Shown: positions 32,301 to 40,633 of the stretch, piece after piece
How positions within the stretch are numbered: position 1 is the stretch's first letter
Layout of the letters: every line of letters begins with the position of its first letter
NCBI GenBank assembly: GCA_965229635.1
Contig: OZ245894.1
Location: 5,518,001-5,582,000, forward strand
Direction of reading: 5' to 3'
DNA from: BQJU01 sp965229635
GTDB taxonomy: Bacteria > Bacteroidota > Bacteroidia > Chitinophagales > Saprospiraceae
DNA length: 64,000 nt
The notes under the pieces: generated by a model
What the model was told of the DNA's origin: nothing
Database searches by the model: none
What the model saw: only the letters and a program-made list of their open reading frames with translations
Position numbers and translations under genes: made by a program

Positions 32301-33683
32301 CCGGGAGAACAGGATGTTCCCACCGACATGGGGCTCTGTGAGGCGACCATCACCCTCAATCAACCTTCGATCAGCGATAATTGCTCCGACCCCGCGGATA
32401 TCGTCCTTGACTATCGCTACTGCCTACAGGTAAATGGTACTTCGACCTCCTGCACAGAGTGGACCAGCAATAGTATTAATTCGGTTACCCTCATGCCTGG
32501 TGAGTATCAATTCGAATGGAGAGCTACTGACGAATCCGGGAATGATGCAGTGTGCACCCAAAGAATTACGGTAATTGATAATGAAGCACCTACGGCTCAG
32601 TGTTTTGATTACACCGTCAATTTTAATGGTGAAGAATCGATTGAATTAGATCCGGCTGACCTGGTAGATGCCTACGATAATTGTAATGAGGTGAGCATTT
32701 TGCTCGACATTATGACGATTGATTGTGAAGATGCCGGCAAGATAATCCCCGTGACCGCTACTGTATCTGATGACGAAGGACCGGCCACCACTTGCCAAAG
32801 TTCCGTAACGGTGGAAGGCCTTCCTTGTGGATTCACCCACAATCCCGATGGTATCGGTTGTGAGGATGGCAGTTCGGTCAACTACGATGGAGGCAACGAT
32901 ACCTGGACGTTAACCAGCACCGATTGCAGCAGTAGTAGTTTCAATCAGGATGAACAAGCTTTCATCCAGTATGAACTTTGTGGTGATGGGGAAATTACCG
33001 TAGAAGTGAGCAGTATTAGTGGCATTGGCTGGGCTGGACTGGTCATGCGAGAAAACGGTGATCCGGGCTCTAAGAAGGTGGAATTGACAACTAATCTTTC
33101 AAATTTAGCTTATCGCTCCATTCGATACACCACTAATGGTCAGGCATTTCCGGCCCAATTCAATTCCTTCAATAAAAACTGGGTACGGTTGGTGCGCACC
33201 AGTAATCAGTTTGTGGGCTACCTTTCTTATGATGGTATTCAGTGGCAAACGGCTCTTTTTGCCAATGTAAGCATGAACAACTGTATACTGATGGGAATGG
33301 TGGTGAATGGCTTCCAATCACAAGGTACGGTAACAGCTACCTTTGAAAATGTGACCGTCATAGAGAATAGCAACAGCAATTTGTCATTACCTGATAACGA
33401 CTATGATCTGGATGAAAGCAAGGATTTTCCAATGAGTGTCTTCCCCAACCCTACCACTGGTAAAGTAAGCTTACAGTTGGGTGAGACCCCAAGAGAAAAT
33501 TTGATGCTGGATATCCTGAATACGCTTGGTCAGCCGGTCATTCCAACTCGCAGAGGATTGACCAGTCACAGTACGGAGCAGTTCGATTTAAGTGATTTGC
33601 CTGCCGGTGTATATTACCTCAGAGTTTATTCCGAAAAAGGAACAGAAAGGTTGGAGCGCATTGTTTTGCAATCCATGCCGTAG
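26358..33683 (+). CDS. Giant T9SS-secreted protein with MopE-type metal-binding repeats
   Basis: From the ATG at 26358 the product is 2441 residues with a signal peptide (MKQKRLTSLFIPFLIFSLMG, cleavage near AQAQ). An earlier in-frame ATG at 26289 would bury that signal. Domains in order: a glycine-rich domain (to about residue 280); CDGIDNNC motifs of the MopE putative metal-binding family, seven in all; two parallel beta-helix stretches with choice-of-anchor features; a SprB-like repeat; a run of DGDGDGYSDG Ca2+-loop units; an HYR-like domain (DDIDPEITCPGEQ); a concanavalin-like domain; and a type A sorting tail (VFPNPTTGKVSLQL, GVYYLRVYSEKGTERLERIVL). The protein is secreted and surface-attached, probably calcium-bound, with an adhesive or matrix role. 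Confidence 0.88.
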   Translation: MKQKRLTSLFIPFLIFSLMGLLPSKAQAQCNITYQYRGDIEEFYIPDGATKLVITIAGAQGGKRDDPEINTSGQGGKGAKLVAEFNVGGANELQSGDYISVIVGGRFAGSSGTGGGGSFIAKGQGFASFGTGLLMAAGGGGGGGNGSDNGQFGGNGQDGGPGRTFPSGSGNGGNSGGVNGGGAGGAGIFTDGNNNGNTEGGEAIINGAGSYYGHFGGGGGGGIDGGGGGGYSGGSGGNNIGFTWGKGGTGGTSYYDEVNGTLIESLAGENEGNGYVTIQIVGADCDFDNDGWATFMGDCDDDDNTIYPYAPTICNGLDNNCDGLVERAGTIYVDQNANGSNDGSSWTNAFINLQTALNVADCDNEIWVAQGTYTPSVDSTGDAMPDNPALKVFLIEKEMKLYGGFAGFENSLAQRDIEANPTIISGDLGDEVYSEVMLYFRNVSNFTTVDGFTLTNSNTDAINGMAIYIEADGLGNETSPTFQNCVISQNYRSSFSGGSGITISAQNGAQAHPILNNVTFSENRGNGLFISANAGATSNPTFNQCSFTDGIGAPAEFSISGISNPIFNQCIFTGNTADFYMRGNGGELYSDFNGCSFINNENSSSGGAMYLYADNGATLETDFTNCIFMGNKGTSSGGAIYARNDVFDLGINEVNFTNCSFSGNRANNGGAMFIDDDVTANLVNCILWGNSSEIAADGTVNVSYSIVEGGYTGTGNLDQKPIFLQRPNHEDAPNVVGDLHIHSCSPALDAGTLTGAPATDLDGNSRPFNGAFDMGAFELQSIDMTVGTYYADEDGDGYGDPNSAVVNCGLPPNYVADNTDCDDTDELEFPGQVWYYDGDFDGYGTGASEVACERPSFYHFAAEELESTTGDCNDNDYFINPSQPDICDGIDNNCDDYVEPSTIIYVKADANGANDGTSWQNAYTDLQDAIDEAECVVNQIWVAAGTYKPSRPYNDGEERDKTFFMDKNLILYGGFSGTETEASQRDPEVNVTILSGDLGIPGDISDNAYSVVMTQGMDRTFLMDGFTISDGNADDTASSSDPWRSHGGAWYNGKPSSAGDYLYSEPIIQNCIFTNNQARLGGAIGNRGIDGSAAAAFVNCKFDNNYAIERGGAFYNTSVGTYASAHPRIINCLFTNNTTDTGGRGGAIANTGTYGYPNVLNCTFAYNSSETGGAIDNSGGTYGGMRVTNCIFYSNDASGASINTNTPTYGGLDMYNSLVEEEVACPSGVHCEEANIFGLDPQFVNPGAGDFHLQETSPAINVGDNDEFEDLFFYEINVDTDLDGNARIGEDIIDLGCYEIPSVECLIELVETHIEESCPGENNGSIDLTINNATPPIVIDWDIDGTGDADDPEDLMDLTAGTYNVTVTDAHECTASLSIIIETGVILNTWYIDGDGDGFGDMDDSGEMLCEDPGTGYVTNNNDCDDTDENEYPGQIWYLDGDGDGYSDGTSTTDCERPTDYFLEAELTATSGDCDDNDSAINPGAPEICDGIDNNCNEETDEGELGTYYADNDMDGYGDPNSPTEACSQPEGYVLDNTDCDDTDEEEYPGQIWYLDGDGDGYSDGTSTTDCERPTDYFLEAELTATSGDCDDNDSAINPGAPEICDGIDNNCNEETDEGELGTYYADNDMDGYGDPNSPTEACSQPEGYVLDNTDCDDADEEEYPGQIWYLDGDGDGYSDGTSTTDCERPTDYFLESELTATSGDCDDNDSAINPGAPEICDGIDNNCNNQTDEGQLTTYYADTDMDGYGDPNNSTEACSQPQGYVTDNTDCDDNDEDEFPGQIWYLDADGDGYSDGTTTMACEQPTDYYLPSELTATAGDCEDGNPAINPGAVEICDGIDNNCNNETDEGVLNIFYADTDMDGFGDPNNSTMACEAPEGFVEDSTDCNDNDADEFPGQTWYLDGDGDGYSDGTTANSCERPVDHYLASELIQLDGDCDDNNSAVNPGATEICDGIDNNCNQMIDAEDETLVDDIDPEITCPGEQDVPTDMGLCEATITLNQPSISDNCSDPADIVLDYRYCLQVNGTSTSCTEWTSNSINSVTLMPGEYQFEWRATDESGNDAVCTQRITVIDNEAPTAQCFDYTVNFNGEESIELDPADLVDAYDNCNEVSILLDIMTIDCEDAGKIIPVTATVSDDEGPATTCQSSVTVEGLPCGFTHNPDGIGCEDGSSVNYDGGNDTWTLTSTDCSSSSFNQDEQAFIQYELCGDGEITVEVSSISGIGWAGLVMRENGDPGSKKVELTTNLSNLAYRSIRYTTNGQAFPAQFNSFNKNWVRLVRTSNQFVGYLSYDGIQWQTALFANVSMNNCILMGMVVNGFQSQGTVTATFENVTVIENSNSNLSLPDNDYDLDESKDFPMSVFPNPTTGKVSLQLGETPRENLMLDILNTLGQPVIPTRRGLTSHSTEQFDLSDLPAGVYYLRVYSEKGTERLERIVLQSMP
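30651..31518 (+). repeat. Tandem 348-bp coding repeats
   Basis: Units beginning TACCCCGGTCAAATCTGGTA start at 30651, 30999 and 31347, each 348 bp (116 codons) apart. The first two are almost identical even at synonymous sites. The third stays near-identical for about 170 bp and then diverges. This shows recent duplication inside the metal-binding repeat region. Confidence 0.9.
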
Positions 33684-33702
33684 TGGCCTTTCCTACAGGC
33701 CG

Positions 33703-33749
33703 ATAATAAAAATGGCTTCCGGATTGAATCCGGAAGCCATTTTTATTAT
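33703..33749. terminator. Bidirectional rho-independent terminator
   Basis: A perfect stem of about 20 bp (ATAATAAAAATGGCTTCC and beyond) with loop TTGAA has A-tracts on one side and T-tracts on the other. It serves both the giant secreted protein gene and the convergent trmN6. Confidence 0.93.
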
Positions 33750-33766
33750 GCTTCAGCTTTAGCTAA

Positions 33767-34492
33767 TTACATCTTGAGGTAAAAATCACCGGTGAGTTCC
33801 ACATATTCTTCCGTCCAGTCCTCCGAATCACTCTGGCGGATAGCCAATGAATCCTTTTCCAATTTTCCAGGACTCATTTCAAACTGCAACAGCAGGCGAT
33901 TGACTTCCTTACCGGGGCGAGGACTCACTTCAGTCATTTTTGTACAATACAAGTGATAATTAGTCGCCAGCTCCTGAAAGCGCAAGCCTTCAATAAAAGG
34001 TAAGATCACACAGAAGCGCCCACCAGATTTCAGTAGATTGCGGGCGCAGGTCAGCAAGTCTCCGTGCGGCAACTTAGTGGTATGTCGCACATTGGTCCGG
34101 TCCTGTTCCTGCGAAAAAGTTCCTCCGGAGAAGAAGGGGGGATTACTAACAATCAAGTCGTATTCCTGCCTTCTGGTCTTGGCAAAATCCTGAATGGACT
34201 CGTTAAAAACTTCCAGCCGATCATTCCAGGGGCAGGCCTGCATATTCTCAGCCGCTTGTTGGCTGGATTCCGCGTGAATTTCAACAGCGTGAATGGTACT
34301 TCCTTGGGTTCGTTGTGCCAGGCTGATGGCAATGACTCCAGTGCCAGTGCCAATGTCCAGAATACGATCAGCACCTTCAACTTCGGTCCACGCTCCCAGT
34401 AATACACCATCTGTCCCAATTTGCATCGGGCAGCGATCCTGTTCAATCGTAAACTGTTTGAATTGAAACGGTTTTGAGACTTTTGTATCCAT
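33767..34492 (-). CDS. trmN6: tRNA1(Val) adenine-37 N6-methyltransferase (TrmN6/YfiC)
   Basis: The 241-residue protein has a class I SAM-methyltransferase fold: ILDIGTGTGVIAISLAQR (SAM loop), VEIHAESSQQAAENM, and the catalytic NPPFFSGG (NPPY/F motif of N6-adenine methylases). The opening FQFKQFTIEQDRCPMQIGTDG and the segment FSQEQDRTNVRHTTKLPHGDL are typical of YfiC, which methylates A37 of tRNA1(Val) in E. coli. Cytoplasmic. The longest frame begins at 34507 (MFLIP), but ATG 34492 fits the family start. It is preceded by the terminator of the DUF5689 gene and converges on the giant secreted gene. Confidence 0.88.
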   Translation of the reverse strand: MDTKVSKPFQFKQFTIEQDRCPMQIGTDGVLLGAWTEVEGADRILDIGTGTGVIAISLAQRTQGSTIHAVEIHAESSQQAAENMQACPWNDRLEVFNESIQDFAKTRRQEYDLIVSNPPFFSGGTFSQEQDRTNVRHTTKLPHGDLLTCARNLLKSGGRFCVILPFIEGLRFQELATNYHLYCTKMTEVSPRPGKEVNRLLLQFEMSPGKLEKDSLAIRQSDSEDWTEEYVELTGDFYLKM

Positions 34493-34506
34493 TGGTATTA
34501 AAAACA

Positions 34507-34535
34507 AAGGGAAGACAATTTGGTTGTCCTCCCTT
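34507..34535 (-). terminator. Terminator of the DUF5689/TonB receptor operon
   Basis: AAGGGA-A-GACAA and TTGTC-C-TCCCTT pair (one mismatch) around loop TTTGG. On the minus strand it is followed by TGTTTTT. It overlaps the far end of the longest trmN6 frame, another reason to prefer the shorter trmN6 start. Confidence 0.7.
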
Positions 34536-34558
34536 ATTTTATGCTTTAAAGATCTTGT

Positions 34559-36574
34559 TTACTCTACAATATCATCTAAATTCCGAATATTCACCTGGGC
34601 AGTCGTAAACTGAGAAACGATTCCCGTCAGCGTAAAGGTACCAGCCGGTACATTACTAGCGGAAAAGGAAGCCTGTGGACGAGTATACAGATCGATGCTG
34701 GCAGAACCATCGGTCATGCTTTTTGCACCCGAATAGGTACCGCCATCCGGGATGGTCAGGCCGGAAATCTTCACCAGGGTGGACTCCCAGGCTTCCAGGT
34801 TATCCAGCACTTCCTGTACAGTAGCTTCTCTTGGCGTTGGCAAGGTACCGGCACCCGCGGAGGTAATATTGGCATTGGGCACATTATTGACCTGCAACAA
34901 ACCATTATATTCTGACAATTCCATTCCGGAAATCACGATTTCTACTTCATCTCCCAAATTAAGGCTAGGCGCATTTGAAAAACGCACAACAATCCCTCCG
35001 GAAGCGTCCTGTATCACTACATTGCGTTCAGTGATATTTCCAGCACTCGCATCAGAAATGACCACACCTTTCAGGTAGCGGGCATTGGGTACACTTCCGG
35101 CACCACCTTCAAATAGGGTACGCAATTCCGAAAGGGAAACTTCCTCCGGATCGCCACCGGTTCCTTCAGCAATTACATCATCCAGATTACGGATAATCAA
35201 CTGAGGGTCATTAAATTGTGAAACAATGGCCGTTACTTCCGCATTGCCGGAAGGCAGTGGGCTGCCGGAAAATGTAGCCGCAGGAGGAGTATAAAGTACA
35301 ATCTCCTCATTACCATCTGACAAAGTGATCGAACCAGAGTAGGTTCCGCCACCGCTCAATGTCACGTCTTTCAGTTTTACCAAAGTAGATTCCCAGGTAT
35401 CCAGATTGGTCAAAATCTGTTCAACGGTAGCTTCTCTTGGCGTTGGCAAAGTACCAGCCCCAGTACGGGTAGCCAGTGAGTTAGGTACATTATTGACCTG
35501 CATCAAACCATTAAATTCTGACAGCTCCATACCGGAGATCACCACTTCTACTTCATCTCCGAGTTCAAAATCATGGAAAGTGGTAAAGCGAACCACGATA
35601 CCAAATTCTCCATCCTGGATGACCATATTTCTACCGGTCACACTATTGCTTCCTATGTCGGAGATCACAACTCCTTTGATTTTTGTCTCGTCAGGAGCTG
35701 TAGTTTCACTACCTGGGTAAAGGCCACGTAGTTCCTCAATTGAAATTTGCGTTTCATTTCCACTGCCCGCGCCACAACGGGTGCTCATCATCTGTACATC
35801 ACCAGTATTGCGGATGAAGAGTTGCAAATCTTCACGGAAAACGCTCAACACGGCAGTAATACTACCGTTGCCTTCCGGAGTGACATCACTGGCAAAATCA
35901 GCATAACCACTACTACGCAAAAGGATGGTATTTTCGTCACAGTCTTCGATAGTGTGATTGACACTAAACAGGTTTACCGGATCGGCATAGGTCAAACCGG
36001 CCGACTGCAAGGCAAATTGTACCTCTTCCAGTTTGATCAGGGTGTTTTGCAACTCGTAAACCAGCGCATTATCACTCAACTGATCCAATGTGATCACTCT
36101 TGGCTCCACATCTTTGTCGTATGCTCCGCCAATGACGTGATCGGGAATCAGTACTTCTTCAATGGCTGATTCAGCACTGCCATTCAATTGAAAAAGGCCG
36201 TTGTAGTCACCTACAAAGAGGCCCTGACACTTTACAAAAACTTCGCGACCGATTGGAAAATCACCAAACAAACCATTGGTTCTCATCCGTACGGCAATAC
36301 CACCGGTCTCATCCTGAATAACGATATTCTGGTAAAAGTTTCCGGACTCATCATCAGCAATCACCACACCGGCAACAATTAGGTCATTTTCAATACGATC
36401 TGCATCTTGACCTGCGGTGTGCAGCGATTTGATATCAGCGATGGTCGCGTTGGCTTCCAGCTTGGGCAACTCCCCAACGGGTGGTTCATCAAATTCGAGG
36501 TCAACACAACTGCTAAAACCCAACACCATCAGGCTGAAAAGCGGTAAAATCCAATTATTAATACGCATTATCAT
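34559..36574 (-). CDS. DUF5689 (OB-fold-like) surface lipoprotein
   Basis: The 671-residue protein is a lipoprotein (WILPLFSLMVLGFSSC). It contains three copies of the DUF5689 unit, roughly residues 35-255, 270-470 and 475-671. Each has a five-strand OB-like pattern: IKGVVISD, ERNVVIQDASGGIVVRF, LGDEVEIVISGMELSEYNGL, LQVNNVPN, then a WESTLVK segment and a closing QLIIRNLDDV. The last two copies are about two-thirds identical. The fold recalls nucleic-acid-binding OB domains found on exported nucleases, but binding is inferred. It lies 31 bp downstream of a TonB receptor gene, the usual arrangement of a receptor with its surface lipoprotein. Confidence 0.8.
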   Translation of the reverse strand: MIMRINNWILPLFSLMVLGFSSCVDLEFDEPPVGELPKLEANATIADIKSLHTAGQDADRIENDLIVAGVVIADDESGNFYQNIVIQDETGGIAVRMRTNGLFGDFPIGREVFVKCQGLFVGDYNGLFQLNGSAESAIEEVLIPDHVIGGAYDKDVEPRVITLDQLSDNALVYELQNTLIKLEEVQFALQSAGLTYADPVNLFSVNHTIEDCDENTILLRSSGYADFASDVTPEGNGSITAVLSVFREDLQLFIRNTGDVQMMSTRCGAGSGNETQISIEELRGLYPGSETTAPDETKIKGVVISDIGSNSVTGRNMVIQDGEFGIVVRFTTFHDFELGDEVEVVISGMELSEFNGLMQVNNVPNSLATRTGAGTLPTPREATVEQILTNLDTWESTLVKLKDVTLSGGGTYSGSITLSDGNEEIVLYTPPAATFSGSPLPSGNAEVTAIVSQFNDPQLIIRNLDDVIAEGTGGDPEEVSLSELRTLFEGGAGSVPNARYLKGVVISDASAGNITERNVVIQDASGGIVVRFSNAPSLNLGDEVEIVISGMELSEYNGLLQVNNVPNANITSAGAGTLPTPREATVQEVLDNLEAWESTLVKISGLTIPDGGTYSGAKSMTDGSASIDLYTRPQASFSASNVPAGTFTLTGIVSQFTTAQVNIRNLDDIVE

Positions 36575-36605
36575 CTTATTGTTTATTTCTTAATTTGGAA
36601 AAGGA

Positions 36606-39419
36606 TTACAGCTTAAAGGCCAAGCTAATAAAATAGGTCCGGCCAAAACTGTGAAAATACCGATTTGGAAATTGGTCTACATTTTTATCTTCAAAATCAA
36701 AGCGGAACTGCTCATATCCACCGGTGATGAAGTCTTTTTTATCCAAAATATTGCTCACCCCTACGGTGAGGTAGATAAACAGATCATCGATCTTCCAGGA
36801 TTTACCACCGAAGAAGTCCATGGTAAAGGCCGCCGGTACTTTTTCCTGATCGAGGATCTTGTTCCATAAGTCCGATTCCGGGGTGACCACTTCATCAATA
36901 TAAGTGGGATTGTCTACGTAGGAAACCGCAGCATCCGTCCTGCGCTCCGGATAGAAATCAATCCAGATGTCATCGAAGTAGTTAAAGTTCAGGTTGGCAA
37001 ACCAGTATTTCTTCGAGCGGTAGCTCAGCCCGACCGAGTAGGCCTGCTGAGGGGTGCCCGGAACTCTAAAGTTCTTGAGGTATACCTTGCGGGTATTAGG
37101 CGTTTCGTTCACCTCATTATCCAGGTAGAAGGTCACTGCCGGGCGGTTGAGGTAGATGTATTGTCCAATTGCCGCTACGGCATTAACCTTCAAGGTAGAG
37201 GTCACCGATATCTCTCCCGCAATCTCCACACCCATGTGGCGAGTGTCGATATTGTGCATAAAGTAGTTCACAAATCCACCGGTAGTACCATCTTCCAGCG
37301 CATTGTCGAGGTAGAAGCTGCGATTGAACAACTGATCTTCAAAGCGTGTATAATAGCCCATCAACCGAATTTTCGCCGTAGGCGATTTCAACTGATAACC
37401 ACCTTCCAGTGACAATATCTTTTCCTGCTCAAGGAATGGATAGATGGAATTCCGAGTACGCGGTGAAATGTAGGTCTCCCGGGTGAAAGGCGCCCTCTTG
37501 CCGTAAGCTCCGTTCAGAATGATGTAATTACGTCCATCAATCTTGAAAGTTGTACCGGCCTTCACGTTAAAGTCCGTAAAGTTGGTCTTTTCCGATTCAC
37601 CCAATGAATTTTCGGGAAATTTACCGTTTCTCACCAAACCGTTCCGCCAGAATTGAACCGATGCCACATCTCCCCCCAGGAAGAAGTCAAATTTGCGGAA
37701 GCTCAACTGTGCCTGTCCCCAAAGAGTTCCTTTTCTCAGGTGGTTTTCGTAGTGATAGCCAAATACATCACCTTCCTTAAGGATGCGATTTGAATTATCC
37801 AGGTCATTTTGGATAAAATCCTGATCGCCTGCGGCGTCAAATTCAGCAAATTTATCAATGTCTACGTAGAAGTCTGCGCCCAGCAAATCTTCCAGAACCT
37901 TGAAATTATCTCCTTTAAAGTATTGATAGATCAATCCACCATTGATGGTCAGATTGTTATTGACATCGTACTGCACCGTGCTCGCAAAATTGATGCGATC
38001 ACTGTCGTAGCGACGGTCTTCTACTACATACTGTGCCCTCGTGCCGCTAACCGTATTACCCTCAATGCCATTGGCATTTTCGATGGTGGCAAAACTATTA
38101 CGGTTCACTTCGTACATCCGGTCCCAGTCGAGTTGCAGTAACTCCGGATTTTCACGCAATTGCTGCGCCACCAGGTCGGCCTGCTCATTATCGATATAGC
38201 TGGGCAATCGACGGTAATAATCCGGACGCGGGTCACGGGCGTTATACCAATCCAGGGCCGTACCGCCGTAACGTCCGGTTTGGTAAGAAGCCGCTGTGGT
38301 CAGGGTGAAATCCTCGGAAGGGGTCCAGTCGTGCCGGAGAATAAACATGGGCTGGTGTGCTTTGGCTACACGAGCATTGCGCTTTTTGCCATCCTGGTAG
38401 CCCCAATTGGGGTTGTAATAATTGGTGCCTGCCAGGTCATTCAATTCCTGGGTGCCGGCCCCGAGTTTGCCCCGGTTAATGGGTGCACCGAAGGCCGTCA
38501 GGTTGAGCAGATGCTTGTCGCCCAATTTCCGGTCAACCGATAAGAAATAAGCATAGGCATCGTAGAATGTACCGGGTACGTATGCCTCATCCGCCCAGCG
38601 ACGTGAGCCCGAAACGCTGATGGCCCAGCCACTTGGCAACATGCCCGATGAGTAGGTGGCCATCACCCGATTGCGGTAAGTGGTATTGGCAATAGCATAG
38701 GATGCCCGGAGTTGTTTGCGTTGGTAAGAAGCTCGCGTATCAATGGAGGAAGCCCCTCCGATACCGGCTACGCCAAAGCTCACCGGGCTAAGGCCAACGC
38801 TGTTGACGCGGTTGCGGGTCACATCGTTGAGTCCGCCCCACTGGCTCCAGTAGATACCGCCACTTTCCAGGTCATTGACGGGTACGCCATTCATGTACAA
38901 GTTGGAATTGAGGTTGTCATAACCTCTGATTCGAAAACGGGCACGGCCAAAAGTAAAGGCCGCCGTGTTGATAAAAACATCGCGTGAAGCCGTCAGGATA
39001 CCCGATATATTGGGCGCATTATCCTGGTCTACTTCGTCGGCAGTAATGGTAATCGTCGGAATCAAATCCTCGGCATTGACCTGTCCGGCTTCGGAGATCA
39101 ATTCCAAAGTTCCCAGGGATACCGTAGCTCCGGTAATGGTGATCTCCTGGTCGAGCGAATTGTACCCATCTTTGCTAATGGAAATGGATGCCCTGGCTCC
39201 ACCGAGGTTGATCTGGATCTCAAAGGATCCATCAGCTTTGGTTTGCGTTGTTTCCACTCCAATTCTCACCTCTGCACCGCCAATCGGGTCCTGGGTACGA
39301 CCGTCTAGCACCGATCCGGTGATGCTAGTCGTCTGAGCAGTAAGATTGGCCGCAAAAAGTACAAAGAGGAAGGAAAAAATCGCGGGGTGAACGCAAAATT
39401 TTGTGATAAGGTATTTCAT
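36606..39419 (-). CDS. TonB-dependent receptor paired with the DUF5689 lipoprotein
   Basis: The 937-residue receptor has a signal peptide (cleavage near NLTAQ), a carboxypeptidase-like domain (about 30-115, ITGSVLDGRTQDPIGGAEVR), a plug (about 125-250) with IRGYDNLNSNLYMNGVPVND, and a barrel ending in RTYFISLAFKL. The plug phrase DLESGGIYWSQWGGLNDV is typical of Bacteroidetes receptors that accompany a DUF5689 lipoprotein. A TACCTTTG -7 box sits 19 bp upstream of the start codon. The divergent partner is an exported nuclease. The cargo is probably an organophosphate or a nucleic-acid-derived compound, an inference from context. Confidence 0.88.
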   Translation of the reverse strand: MKYLITKFCVHPAIFSFLFVLFAANLTAQTTSITGSVLDGRTQDPIGGAEVRIGVETTQTKADGSFEIQINLGGARASISISKDGYNSLDQEITITGATVSLGTLELISEAGQVNAEDLIPTITITADEVDQDNAPNISGILTASRDVFINTAAFTFGRARFRIRGYDNLNSNLYMNGVPVNDLESGGIYWSQWGGLNDVTRNRVNSVGLSPVSFGVAGIGGASSIDTRASYQRKQLRASYAIANTTYRNRVMATYSSGMLPSGWAISVSGSRRWADEAYVPGTFYDAYAYFLSVDRKLGDKHLLNLTAFGAPINRGKLGAGTQELNDLAGTNYYNPNWGYQDGKKRNARVAKAHQPMFILRHDWTPSEDFTLTTAASYQTGRYGGTALDWYNARDPRPDYYRRLPSYIDNEQADLVAQQLRENPELLQLDWDRMYEVNRNSFATIENANGIEGNTVSGTRAQYVVEDRRYDSDRINFASTVQYDVNNNLTINGGLIYQYFKGDNFKVLEDLLGADFYVDIDKFAEFDAAGDQDFIQNDLDNSNRILKEGDVFGYHYENHLRKGTLWGQAQLSFRKFDFFLGGDVASVQFWRNGLVRNGKFPENSLGESEKTNFTDFNVKAGTTFKIDGRNYIILNGAYGKRAPFTRETYISPRTRNSIYPFLEQEKILSLEGGYQLKSPTAKIRLMGYYTRFEDQLFNRSFYLDNALEDGTTGGFVNYFMHNIDTRHMGVEIAGEISVTSTLKVNAVAAIGQYIYLNRPAVTFYLDNEVNETPNTRKVYLKNFRVPGTPQQAYSVGLSYRSKKYWFANLNFNYFDDIWIDFYPERRTDAAVSYVDNPTYIDEVVTPESDLWNKILDQEKVPAAFTMDFFGGKSWKIDDLFIYLTVGVSNILDKKDFITGGYEQFRFDFEDKNVDQFPNRYFHSFGRTYFISLAFKL

Positions 39420-39437
39420 AGACTAGTTTTGTGCCCG

Positions 39438-39445
39438 CAAAGGTA
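39438..39445 (-). promoter_or_regulatory. -7 box (TACCTTTG) of the TonB receptor/DUF5689 operon
   Basis: On the minus strand the sequence matches TAnnTTTG exactly, 19 bp from the receptor start at 39419, giving a very short leader. Confidence 0.5.
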
Positions 39446-39534
39446 ACATTTCCTGAGAGATGATTTTTTTAATCGGGAAAAAATTAACAGAATGTTAAAG
39501 TAGGTTTCCGAGACTAATTCGTTTTTTTTGTGTC

Positions 39535-39542
39535 TAAATTTG
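39535..39542 (+). promoter_or_regulatory. -7 box (TAAATTTG) of the exported nuclease gene
   Basis: An exact TAnnTTTG match 45 bp before ATG 39587. It lies inside the longest open frame (from a GTG at 39530), so that earlier start is unlikely to be used. The divergent gap is shared with the receptor operon. Confidence 0.5.
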
Positions 39543-39586
39543 TGAAAACATTATCATCCTCAATGACCAACAACACAATCAACAAT

Positions 39587-40630
39587 ATGAGATACAACCT
39601 GATTTTTCTGACATTCCTCCTTATTTTCCCACTGCTTTCCAATGCTCAAAAGGCCAAACAATACAAAGTTGGGGCCGTTGGTTTTTACAACTTTGAAAAC
39701 CTGTTTGATACCGAGGATGACCCCGAAATTAATGACGACGAGTTTACGCCCGAAGGAAGAAACTTGTACACCGATGCCATATATCGGGAAAAGATGGATC
39801 ACCTGGGGCGTGTTGTGAGCGAGCTGGCCACCGAAAAAACGCCGGATGGTGTCGCCATTCTGGGCGTGGCAGAAATTGAAAACCGCAAAGTGCTGGAAGA
39901 CTTTGTCGCTCACCCAAGTGTGATTGACCGCAACTATCAAATTGTTCACTACGACTCTCCAGACCGCCGGGGTATTGATGTGGCATTGCTATACCAGCCC
40001 AAATACTTTAAGGTGACCGAAAGTAAGCCGTTGCCGGTCATGCTTTACGAAGCAGACAGCAGCAGGATTTACACGCGTGATATCCTATATGTTGCCGGTG
40101 AGTTTGACGGTGAGCCTATGCACATCTTTGTGAATCACTGGCCCTCTCGCCGTGGTGGGCAGGCCGCTTCACAACATCTTCGCAATGCCGCTGCCTTTGT
40201 GTGTAAGCAGGTTTGTGACTCTTTGCTAAGCGTTGACCCCAATAGCAAAATCCTGATCATTGGCGACTTAAACGACGACCCGGTGAGTCCGAGTGTAAAA
40301 GATGTACTTGGTGCCAAAGGGAACAAGGACAAGGTTCGACGGAAGGACTACTACAACCCAATGTATTCCTACTTCAAAAAAGGGTTTGGGACCCTGGCCT
40401 ATCAGGATGCCTGGAGCTTGTTTGATCAGATTATCCTGTCTTACGGATTTGTTAGCCGAAAGGCGGAAGGATATACCTATTTTCAGGCTGTGGTGCATAA
40501 TCCCAAGTACCTGGTGCAAAAAACCGGCCAGTATCAGGGCTATCCATTTCGTACCTTCTCCGGAAGTACTTATCTTGGCGGGTATAGCGACCACTTTCCG
40601 GTCTATATCTATCTGATTAAAGAAATATGA
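39587..40630 (+). CDS. Exported endonuclease/exonuclease/phosphatase-family nuclease
   Basis: Starting at ATG 39587 the 347-residue protein has a signal peptide (MRYNLIFLTFLLIFPLLSNA). The EEP motifs are complete: VGFYNFENLFD (Asn), AILGVAEIENR (catalytic Glu), GIDVALLYQ, FVNHWPSRRGG (His-Trp-Pro-Ser-Arg), LIIGDLNDDP (Asp/Asn) and GYSDHFPVYIYL (Asp-His). The FxNHWPSR and YNxENLFD motifs point to the exported EEP nuclease/phosphatase group. Upstream in-frame starts (39530, 39563) would add residues before the signal sequence. It is divergent from the DUF5689/TonB receptor operon and 3 bp from the helicase gene, so nuclease and helicase may share a transcript. Confidence 0.85.
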   Translation: MRYNLIFLTFLLIFPLLSNAQKAKQYKVGAVGFYNFENLFDTEDDPEINDDEFTPEGRNLYTDAIYREKMDHLGRVVSELATEKTPDGVAILGVAEIENRKVLEDFVAHPSVIDRNYQIVHYDSPDRRGIDVALLYQPKYFKVTESKPLPVMLYEADSSRIYTRDILYVAGEFDGEPMHIFVNHWPSRRGGQAASQHLRNAAAFVCKQVCDSLLSVDPNSKILIIGDLNDDPVSPSVKDVLGAKGNKDKVRRKDYYNPMYSYFKKGFGTLAYQDAWSLFDQIILSYGFVSRKAEGYTYFQAVVHNPKYLVQKTGQYQGYPFRTFSGSTYLGGYSDHFPVYIYLIKEI

Positions 40631-40633
40631 TGA